The position numbers were made by a program, and so were the translations under genes. A stretch of DNA of 64,000 nt, from positions 2,356,001 to 2,420,000 of the forward strand of contig JAKFAO010000001.1 in the NCBI GenBank assembly GCA_021527695.1, written 5' to 3'. The notes under the pieces are model-generated. The model did no database searches and had not been told where the DNA came from. It was given only the letters and a program-made list of their open reading frames with translations. Below are positions 45,655 through 55,778 of this stretch, piece by piece (within the stretch, counting starts at the first letter, position 1; every line of letters starts with the position of its first letter). Origin of the DNA: Naematelia aurantialba. Taxonomy: Eukaryota > Basidiomycota > Tremellomycetes > Tremellales > Naemateliaceae.

Positions 45655-48600
45655 TCAGAGCTCATCCCTCCCGACGGCGCGTTTCGCCTCGGCCGTCGCC
45701 TGAGCTACACTCCCCCCGACCTTCTCTGCATACCGCCTAACCAGTTCCTCCGCCTTCTCCCTTGCCTCCCTCACCCTATCCTCCAGATCCTCCAGATACT
45801 CCCCAGGCGTCTCGGGCGACGGAGTCGCGCCTACTGCCTTGCCGGCAGCCCGCGTCGCAGAATGCAGGGTCGTACTTGCCTCTGCCTGGAGTGAGGCGAG
45901 AAGACTCGAGCCCGACAACAACAGCTCTGCACCGGCGTCTGTCCCTGCTGCGGCTAGGGAGACCAGGTACGATGAGGCCGATGAGGCGAGGGGTGTAGGG
46001 GTTACGATCAAGCCTAGCGCGGATCGGATGGACGTGCCGAGGAGGGCTGCTTGATCACCCGCCTCAGAGGCGAGCGACGCGGCTGCGCCGTAAGCTGACG
46101 ACGCACCGGAAGACGCCACGTCGATAATAGAATTCAGGTGTTCGCCTGGACTCTCAGGAGAAGGTGTAGCGCCAACAGCGACCATTGCCGACCTCGTAGC
46201 TTGATGCACTGCCTCTGCAGCGGCCGAAGCAAGAGAGGACGCTGTGGCCGATGCTTCCGAAGCCAAGGACGCGGCGTACTCGCCCGGCGTTTCCGGTGAT
46301 GGCGTGGCTCCGACCGCTAACAAGGCGGATCGAGTGGCGTCGTGGAACGCTTGCGAGACGACCGAAGCAACGGATGATGCCGAGGCGGATACTTCGGCCG
46401 CCGCGGACGATGCTGAGGCTGAAGCGACGCTCGCTACGGATGACACCGAACCAGAAGCAACGCTCGCCAAGGACGAGGCACTCAATGAAGCATCGCCAAC
46501 GATAGACTCGGCATATTCCTGAACAGACTCTGGACTCGGCGTAATTCCAACAGCCTTCAGACCCGATCTCGTCCCTTCGTGTACCTTGTCACCGACCGCA
46601 GCATACCCCTGCGCGACGATATTCGCAATCGACTCGAGATGTTCCTGTGCGTTCTCTGGAGACGGCGTCGCTCCAACTGCAGACATGACCGAGCGTGTCC
46701 CTTGATGGACCGCTTCCCTAGCGACTGACGAGATCGAAGAGATCGAACTTGCAGCTTGACCACCACCGACAGCATCAGTGACTGACGCGTAGCCTTGTGC
46801 GGCGACATTGCCGATCGACTCGAGGTGTTCTGGGATACCTTCGGGGGACGGGGTAGCACCGACTGCTGAGATGGCTGATCGAGTTCCCTGATGAATAGCA
46901 GCGGACGCGCCCGAGGCGAGCGACTCGGCCGACTCGGATGCCCTGGCCAGAAGCGATTCAAGGTGCTCGGCTGGAGACTCGGGTGACGGGGTAGCACCGA
47001 CGGCTGACATTGCAGACCGGGTAGCCTGATGGACTGCCTCCCCAGCGGCGCTGTAGGCGGTCCGAGCGCTCTCTTGAGCAGCATTGACGGCCGACGCCAC
47101 GTGCTCGCTGAGGGCTTCAGGAGACGGTGTGGCGCCAACAGCCGACATGACAGATCGCGTAGCATCGTGAACACCAGAAGAGACCGAGCTGTACGCCGAC
47201 TTGACTTGTTCATTCAAGCCTGTCGCTGAAGTCTGTCCCGCAGCAGCAGCACTGGCGTGGCTGAGCGCATCCATGATCTGTGCTTTGCCCTTGCCGATAA
47301 TGCTCGCCGCGCCAGCGCCTGCTGCAGCGGCTTCCACGACCGGCAGGATCGTGGCACGACTACCCGTGGTCTTGGCCGTTTCGGAACTGACGGCTTTCCG
47401 CGCATCGATGCGGTTGTAAGCAGCACGTTTCAAGGTGGTAACCAGGTCTCTGAAACCAATGAAGATATCATTGAGCTCAGTCTTGACGTTGTTGACGGCT
47501 CGAGGGATGTTGGCGGACTGAGCAAGTAGATCGCGGTCCTTAGCTTCGCCAGTTAGCAGAGCCGTGTACTTGTCTTTCCAACTGTCAGACGCTACATGTG
47601 ATCAGCAACGCGTCCCAGATGAGACATTGCACTGCTTACTCTTCTTCAGAGCGTGGAATTTCTGCCAATCTCTCTGCGAGACACCATCTAACCTTGACAT
47701 CTGGTAACGTCAGCTTGTCTCGCAGCCTCTTTTCGTTACTGACCTCATCCTGTAGCCGGACGTAGTCCTTCCCCAGGATCGCATCGAGCTTCTTACCCGC
47801 CTTCTCAACCACCGGCTTGCCTTCTTCTTCAAACTTCTTGCCCGTTTTCTCAACCCGTGCAATCACAGCCTTGAGCTTCTTGGACACCCTCTCGTCTGCC
47901 ATGTCACTTGATTCCTTGACTTGGTCGCTAGTCAGGGAAGTACTGGTAGTGTAGAGCTTGTCGAGGCCTTTGAGTGTGTAGTCTCTCTCGGAGCTGAGTT
48001 CGGACTTGGCATTCTCTTTCAAAGCCTTGAATTTCTTTGGATCACTCAGGATAGTCTGATACGTAGCGAGGAGCTGTCGATCGAATGGGTGTGAGCGACG
48101 GAAGCCAAGGTTTGCGGTAGGAGTTCAAGAGTGCGGTAAGCATAGAGAGGAGTTCATCGAGGCGGAGGCGCGGAACGGAGGAACGAGAGAAGCATTCATG
48201 ATAAGCATACGATCCGCAGTGTAGAAAGGGTTTCTCGAGACCAGGTTCAAGCATAACCTGTACTTGACCACAGCAGAGAAATCAATTTACCTCGGATTTG
48301 ACAGTCTCTAGTCCTTCCTTGCCCTGCTTGTCTACTTTCTTCTGGAGATCCTCCCTTACGCGTTCCATCTCAGCTTTGTCAAATTGCTTGTTCGTCCCTG
48401 CGCTGCTGGAGCTCGCGCTCGTGCTAGATGCAGACCGAGTGGCCGCACTTGCCGTTTTCTTGACAGACTCTGTGGCTTTCCCGTACGATGCTGCCATCTT
48501 TCCCTTGTTTTCTACGACATTGGCTGAAGGAAGGATGTCGGCAATCATCGACCAGAATGTCTGGGGCTTTTGCGCAAAGATAGTGGAGGGGAAAATAGCC

Positions 48601-49934
48601 TCCACTACCGGAGCGAGATAGGGCTTGTAGACGTGCTTGTGGAACGTGGCCGTGTAGGGCGAAACCGCTGTCTCTGCTTTGGCGATATAAGGGCCGACAT
48701 GTGGCTCGAGGTGGGCTTGGTATAGATGCACAACGTGGCTTGTTGTCAGCATGCGACACAGGTTTCACTCACGCTCTCAACACTACCCAGAACCTTGACG
48801 CGTGGGTAGTAGCTATCTCGACACCTCGAAAGACCCTTGGTCCCAGAACTTCCCTTACGATCCGCTTTGCTTCTTCCCCTGCTCTAATCGTATGTGGTCG
48901 GCTCCACAGATACCCTTCGTATGCCTTGCGCTGCCCGATCTTCGCGTACTTCCCTGCGTGGCCAGTAAGAGGGTGGCTGGCGACATGATGGTATCCCGAT
49001 ACAGCATTGTTCGAAGCAATCCTTGCGTAGACTCCGGCGCTGGAGACGTACGGAGCGATGTACTTGTCATATATCGAGGCGAGTCGTGCGGTGTAGGGTG
49101 CTGTGAGGGCGTGGGCTCGAGCCTTGAAGTAGGGAATGTGCGGCTGGATAAAAGTCAGGTGGAACCGCCTTGCTCCGCGCGTGATGCGATCAACCACAGG
49201 CCGTATGGGCCCGTTCCAGAGTTGCTGCGCATTGCGCTGAACGGCCTGAATAGTCGGCTCGACCGTGCCCTGGTAAACTGGGTGTGAAGTGATCTTTGCT
49301 TGGGTGTTGTCGATGATGGGATAGACGTAGGGTTCCAAGACTGTCTGGTGGTACCAGTTTGAAGGGTAGCAGAGCGTTTGATACAGCTCTGAATGGTGGG
49401 GCTGATTGAGCCCAAGAGGAGAGCGCACGAGTCGGGAGACAGTCGAGGGAGGGGCGGTCGGTGGGGGACAGATGACGGTCGAGAGCAAAGAGATGGTCAC
49501 GAGGAAGGGGATGGTGGTGAGGATAGAGATGAAGCTCCATGGGTGGCATCGCACTACGGCACTCGCTTTGTGGGCCTGACGCTGCACAGATCGTGTCAGC
49601 AACGATAACCACGGAGTGACTGTCATTATCAGGAAGCAGAGCTGACCTTGGCCTCGGCAGTCGTGACTTTGGCAACCTCCTTGGCTTTACCTTTAGCCTC
49701 GCTGGCCTTTGCACGGACAGTAGGTCCGTCCTATGGCCGCTCGTCAGCTATCTCCGACTGACAGAGGGCCACCAAGCTTCCATGGTCCGTGATATAGGGA
49801 GACAGGAATCGGGAAGACTGAGGGATCCTCACATAGAATTTCGCATTGGGACTTGGCCCGCTGGGTTTTCTCGTCGCTGGAGCAGGCTTTGACGCTGGCG
49901 GGTATATGTCCGCACCCGACTTTGCCTTGGACAT
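45655..49934 (-). CDS. Large single-pass membrane protein with nine AVGATPSPE repeats and C-terminal RDEL
   Basis: Seven exons on the minus strand keep phase: 49934-49833, 49730-49647, 49581-48773, 48738-48291, 48055-47744, 47700-47640 and 47591-45655, about 1250 residues. A basic N-terminus of about 75 residues precedes one strong hydrophobic segment (about 77-100). Next come Tyr/Pro/His-rich units resembling each other (HPVYQGTVEP, YPIIDNTQAK, TAPYTARLASIYDKYIAPYV), suggesting an amphipathic repeat, then a Lys/Glu-rich coiled coil. From about residue 740 there are nine copies of a 45-70-residue repeat with core [VI]H.ATRSA..AVGATPSPE, separated by Ala/Ser-rich helices. The protein ends GRDEL, close to the KDEL/HDEL ER-retrieval signal. 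Two donors are GTCAG[TC]. I do not recognise a characterised family; an ER or lipid-associated role is inference. Confidence 0.85.
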
Positions 49935-50649
49935 GCTGAAGCAGCGACCTGTTGAAAGCAAGAGAATGTGGGATGCGAAGAGAGAGAAAGAGGATGCAAG
50001 ACGAGACGTGACGTGGACTATCTTGTAATTGTGGCGAAAGACGGGGGTGACGTAACGCCGAAGCGGTCCAGCTTTGTTTGGACGACTTTTTTGTCGTCGA
50101 TTCAGCAGCTGTTGTTGCATATAGCAGTATTCAAGGCGAACCAACGGCGTCGGCAGCAGGGTAGCAGCAGCGGGCAGGTGGATGACGGGCACGCAGCAGT
50201 GTGCCGAGTCTTGGTATTGCAATCGCATGACGCTACTTGCTCAGGCATCTCCCCTGTCCAACATGAAGCGTTTGTGGCAGTCCGCCGTCTTTCCGGCTTT
50301 GATCGATGCGCAGAGCGTTCAACGCCACGTCAAGCCCTTGTCAGTGTTGGGGTGGTTTCACGCAGCCATGCGACCTGCCCATCCCACGAGTTGCGATACT
50401 CATCCGTGCGTGCCAGGACTTGTCCCGTCATGAGGGATGGACTGAAGCAACCAATCAATGGACGCACAATCAAGACGTGCCTGGGCGCACGCGGCTGGTT
50501 TCTACCTGCCGGCGAACAGTGAATTAGTTGGCAGCCGAGCGTACGCGTAGGTTGGTACACTTAACCAATTATTAGTACTCATATACTGGCCATGTGTTGC
50601 CTTCTTGTAGACGGTACCGTGGAATATCATACATCCAACACCACTCAGC
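49935..50649. other. Divergent promoter region between the RDEL repeat gene and the SDR gene
   Basis: No exon is supported. TGACGTGG, the same 8-mer as in the SPC2 promoter, lies at 50009-50016, 75 bp upstream of the RDEL repeat protein start. Confidence 0.5.
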
Positions 50650-52005
50650 ATGTCTGCACTAGCAAACCAGGGCCTCGAGGATGTTTCTCTCGTAGGCAAG
50701 GGGCTCACAGTGGCCATCATCGGTGGCACCAGCGGAATCGGTGCCGCGGTGACCCGCCGATTCGCAAAGCTGGGGGCTGAGCGTATTCTGGTATTTGGCC
50801 GCAATGAGAAACGAGGAGCAGAGCGGATTGCCGAGATGAAGACCTTGGCTCCCAAAGGTCTCAATGCGGAATACAAGTTTGTCAAGGGAGACATTTCGTG
50901 CGTCAACTCTTTGGTGGCACTGCCAAAACCTGACGCGCGCAGCGATATGAAAGGGATGAAGGCGGCGGCTGCTAGCCTCGAGCAGATCGCTGGTCCAGCC
51001 GGGATCACGCATCTAGTAAGTCAAGTCGAGGTATTGTACAGCAGATCATGCCTGATCTGGATAGATCATGTGCCAAAACGGCTTCCCACCCGGACGCATC
51101 GAGACCAATGAAGATGGGTACGCTTCTCCACCCGTCCCAGTCAATCGTCCTGGATTATCCGCCTTGCGTTCCACACTGATACGGAGCTGGATAGCGATGA
51201 GAAAAGCTTTGCTGTCCAGACATTATCGCGATTCGTACTCGCATACATCTTACTGGAGCACAACGTTATAGCCCCCGGCGGCGTGGTGTTGGCTGTGGCT
51301 AACACCGGAATCTCGCTGAACAGCCTCGAAGTGGATGATCTTTCGTTGAAAAAGGTTGCCGAATCTGGGCGCAGCAGGGTTCTTCTCTTCCTCGATCAGT
51401 CAAGGCGGGATAGCTCCGTCCTCGACGCGGTGTTCGAGGTGGGGATCTAAGCATCTGACTATCGGCATCTGCACAGGGAGACTTGGATGAGCTGACGCTT
51501 ATGCAGGTGATGAGCGAGAAATATCCGAAACAGCGTTTCTTCCACATTCATCCTGGTCCGTCGTTGCATCTTAACACAAGGACATTGTCAGCGCTGACCC
51601 GTCACTTACAGGCGTCGTCGCGACCGAAGACTTCAACAGTGGCAAATTCCCATTTCCCATGAACCTTGCCGTCCGGCTCGCCTTGGTGACAGTCGCAACT
51701 AAACCAGACGATTATGTTGCCATCCCGGTCTACGTGCGTTCATAGCGCTCCTCGTTTGCCCCGATCCCAGCATCTGCCCTACCCCGCGTTTCCTCGCTGC
51801 AGGTCTCGTCCTTGTGCTTTGTTTCGAGTGTCTGACCCTGAGGGGGAAATAGCTTGCGGTTGGCAACGATGTCACGAAGAAATTCGGTTCAGACAAGTAC
51901 TTTGACTCCAAGCTCAAGCCTTGCAAGATGGGAGCGTGGGCAAGCAATGCCGAGAATCGCCGGAAGCTGTGGGACAAGCTGACAGCTAGAATGGTGGATG
52001 TTTGA
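50650..52005 (+). CDS. Short-chain dehydrogenase/reductase-like protein
   Basis: Exons are 50650-51015, 51065-51117, 51195-51438, 51477-51555, 51612-51733 and 51853-52005, about 338 residues. The N-terminal Rossmann motif AIIGGTSGIGAAV with a following basic GRNEKRG predicts NADP(H) binding. The body follows the SDR pattern (TLSRFVLAYILLE, VVLAVANTG, RFFHIHPGVVATEDF). I find no clear catalytic YxxxK: the segment just before the HIHPG strand lacks the expected Tyr, so activity or the exact fold variant is uncertain. The fourth intron has a GTCCGT donor. The gene lies beside a flavin monooxygenase on the same strand, 286 bp apart, but nothing shows a shared pathway. Confidence 0.87.
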
Positions 52006-52291
52006 GGTCTGAACGTGTGGATGTTTGGTCTGAACGTCATGAAACCCGGATTGTAGATCGCCAATAGAAACTGCTTATATTGCGCCTATATTAGATGTCA
52101 ATGCTCGACATGACCTGTGCCGTTGCAGCATCACGCCTTGACACTCGAGCATTCCAGCAGCATTGCTGGTCGGAACTTTGGCTCTGATATTCCTCAGGCC
52201 ACCGACCATTCGAGGAGCCCCACGATCTCGCCCACCGACCGGCATGATCATTGTTATACGCGTACCACCCATTCTTGACCTGCTCACTACC

Positions 52292-54991
52292 ATGTCCATT
52301 CCTGAACGGACGTCGACGCTGGTGATTGGCGGGGGCCCGTCGGGGCTCGTCTCGCTCAAGTACGTACTGGAGTATGGACCGCCTTGCGATGGCAGTGAAG
52401 GCGGCGAGGCGGCACTGTTAGTCGAGGCCGAGAGCGATATTGGGGGCACGTTGCGGTACGTTCCCTATCAACGCCTGTCGCCTGTCGCCTGCTATATCCC
52501 TACAAGCTATCTCTACGCCAGCTGATGACCCTTCCGGTCTGGCCGATCTGCTGACTAGTCGCCTCGCTGACGCTGCGGCATAGGTGGAGAGATTATGAGA
52601 ATGCGGAGCTGGTGTCTAGCAAGCAGTTGACTTGCTTCTCCGACTTCCGGTACGGTGTTCGATATTCACATTCATTCTCGGTCTCCAGCTTGAGCATTCA
52701 ATCCCGACTACTTTCATAGTGGTTGTGCCACAGCTCTGATATTGGCGCAGGTACCCCCTCGAGGCCCCGGACCACCCGTCGCTGCCAAACTACGTCGAGT
52801 ACCTGCGGTCCTATGCCGAGCATTTCAAGCTCTTCGAGCACATCCGGTTGGAGACACGGTGTATCTCGCTGTCCCTCACTGCCTCGTCCGCGTCCTCGTC
52901 TGCGCCCTCAAACACCGATGGGGACGAGTACAAACACCATGCAATCCTGCGGCGCGGTGACGAGGTGTACCACGTCCTGACGAAACGGGTGATCATCACC
53001 ACCGGCCTCCATGTCACACCCAACATCCCGTCTATCCCTGGGCTGAACGCTGAACCCCTCCCTGCCGAGCCGATCAAGCACATCCACTCATCGGCGTACA
53101 AGTCGCGCTCGCAGTTGAAGGGCAAGTGCGTCTTGGTCGTCGGCGCAGGCGAGACAGCCATGGACGTGGGGTACGAAGCGGTGGTCGGCGGCGCCACGCA
53201 AGTCTTCATGGCCGTGCGAAGCGGCTTCCTCTCCTTTCCAAAGGTACTAAACAACTTCCGCGTCCTAGGTACAACGTTCGATGGAAACCTGCCCATCGAC
53301 GGGCTGATCACCAACCTGTTCGAGACCGCCTACGTCCATCCCTGGGTCTCGCGCTCGCATTTACGCTGGTTCGTCAGTGATTTCGTCATTCGGCGCGTAC
53401 TCTGGGCCCTCACGGGCACGCAGGCCGGATGCAATCAGTGGGCGGGGGAGTTGCCGCCCGAACGACAGGGCCGAGCCTATGTGTTTCTAAACAAGAGCGC
53501 AAAGGCAATGCAGTTTATCAATGCCCCGTATTACCGCTTGTCGAGGATTCACCGCCTCTTCGCGCACTACATCGATCCGCCCCTCCCCGCCGAGCTCCGC
53601 GACTCGGCTGGCAACGACAGCAGAATTGCAAACGGTGCGAGCACGCCTGCGATCCATGTCGTGCCCTTCCCAGCGTCTTTTGATCCGACTGGCACAGCGG
53701 TATTCCCCGCCCCGCCGAAACACCGGAAGAAGGAGCAGGGATGGAAGATGGAATGCCGACCGGACTTAGTCGTTCTCTGCACGGGATACAAGCAGGAATG
53801 GGAGTGGCTCGGTCCCGGATACCCGCAAGGTCCGGACAAGTGTGATGTTCGAGGTGTCTGTGGGAGCAAGGACCTGTCGGTTGGGTTCATTGGCTTTCTT
53901 CGGCCTGGTGTTGGTGAGTTGCTTCCCAGCTAAGCTTTCCGTCTCGATGTGCATCACCGGCCAGACCACGCCTTGAGTCACGAGGAGCTTGAACAGCCGC
54001 CTCTGCGCACGCTTCAGTCGTAATACATGACCCGTGGAATCCGTTGTGCAGCCAGAGCCGCGGGCACCCACATCGCGACGGAAGGAACGGAGCTGGCAAC
54101 ATGAAGACCAGGCACTGATAACGCAGGTGCTATCCCGCCCATGGCCGAAGCGCAGATCCAGCTCTTCCTCGCCGTTAACCAAGGCCGCATCCCCATCCCC
54201 ACCACACCCGAGACGTACCACCTCCTTCACTCGCCCACCTCGCGGATCCAGTATGGAGTGGATTACTCGACGTATATGTCGACCTTGGCGAAGGACATTG
54301 GTGCTGCGCCGGGACTGAGGGAGCTCTGGAGGGAGTATGGCTGGTTTGTGGTGTTTGTGTATTGGTGAGTCGTCGATCGCTCGTTGCCCTGCGTGTTGGA
54401 AACGTCAGAAACCGCGTCGCGCAGCAAGTGTCACCGCTGACTCGTGCAGCTTTGGAGCGGCATTCCCGACGTTCTACCGCCTCACAGGGCCATACAGGTC
54501 AGACAAAGCGGCAGAGATCGTCAAGACCGAGCTGTGGGAGACTATCAAGCGCCGGGGCGTGATTGGGAATATCTTCATGGGCGTGATTCCGATGGTACGT
54601 CCCTCTCCCCTCTCCATACCTTCGCCTGCCCATTTCCTCTCCCAATCTCGGCCGCTCCTCTCCTTCTCCATTCTTCGCCTGCCCCTTTCCTTTCCCATTC
54701 TCCGCCTCTCCTCTCCTTCTCCATCCTTCGCCTCCCATTCCCCTCTTCCCCTTCCCCTCTCCCCTGTCCCCGCCTCTTCCCTCTCCCCTCCCCTCCCGTT
54801 CCCCCTCTTCGCACGGCTGCCGTCCGAAGCGTAGCTGAGGCGCTCGCGTGCGTCGATAGGCATTCTACGCATACGTCAATCTCTGCGCGTACGTGCTCGA
54901 CGGCGTGTGGACGCTTGTCCGCCCGCTGCTGGGGTACGGCCACGGCCGTGCGTCCCAAGCGCAGGGCTACGGTAAAGTCAAGGTGCACTGA
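52292..54991 (+). CDS. Flavin-containing monooxygenase-like protein with C-terminal membrane segment
   Basis: Exons are 52292-52455, 52584-52649, 52751-53913, 54127-54364, 54450-54594 and 54860-54991, giving 635 residues. An in-frame ATG at 52244 would add 16 residues; I chose 52292 because it places the FAD motif at the usual distance. FAD-binding VIGGGPSGLVSLKYV is near the start, the NADPH motif VVGAGETAMDV near residue 285, KHIHSSAYKS fits the FMO signature region, and VVLCTGYK is the usual FMO block. The C-terminus has hydrophobic stretches (GVIGNIFMGVIPMAFYAYV) typical of ER-anchored FMOs. Substrate is unknown. The fifth intron (265 nt) is almost pure pyrimidine on this strand. Confidence 0.92.
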
Positions 54992-55778
54992 GCAGTTGGG
55001 GCCACGTTTAGGATGGCTTGACCCTCACAAGCCTGGTCTGGAAAGCTGGGGGTGGTGGATTGTACGTCGAGCGTCTGAGCGTCTGAGCGTCTATGTCGTT
55101 TAGATCGTCTGTATCGTCTAGATCGTCTGTATCGTTTAGATCGTCTGTATCGTCTAGATCGTCTAGATCTCCTGCGTACGCATCCTGCGAGTTGTATACC
55201 ATGAACGCCTAGGGATGTATCGATTCGTAGTCTTCCGAGTGGAGTTTGGGACACGTCATATGCTGCATTCGAATCAGTATGCAGGATAGCAAGGTGGGTA
55301 TCGAGTGATGCATCATGTATATCTGCAGAGTAAAAGTAAAGGTACAACAACCGACGTGGTATCTAGTCGTATGCCTGCTCGTACTCGTACCGGTCCTCCT
55401 GCTCCTCCGGCTCCTCCAACTCGTATGGCTACTCGTACTCCTGCTCCAACTCGTATACCTACTCGTCCTCGTGCCCTACTCGTCCTCGTGCCCTATTCGT
55501 GCCGTGCTCCACCACTGCTCCTGTGGCGCCCTCGTCCCACATAGCCTAGATGGCCCTGCGCATGTTTCGTATCCGTGTCCCGTGACCCGTGCCGCATATG
55601 CCGTCCATCCAGTCCAGTTACTTTACAGGGGATTTGCACAATCGCCCGTGTATACAGCGGTGGTGCAATCTCGGCTGTCTGGTATACCACAGCGACGGTT
55701 CCAATCTCGAATCTCGAATGTCTCGGTTTGCCACCTAGGGCTCGACGCGGTCGCGGTCCCACGACTGGAGACGCAGTG
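54992..55778. other. Convergent intergenic region with short tandem repeats
   Basis: This lies between the 3' ends of the FMO and BTB genes. It has a TAGATCGTCTGTATCGT repeat at about 55060-55170 and an ACTCGTNCTCCTG-like repeat at about 55375-55500. No gene is supported. Confidence 0.55.
55060..55170. repeat. TCGTCTGTATCGTTTAGA-type tandem repeat
   Basis: Alternating copies of ATCGTCTGTATCGTYTAG, about five units, preceded by three GAGCGTCT units. They lie downstream of the FMO stop. Confidence 0.9.
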
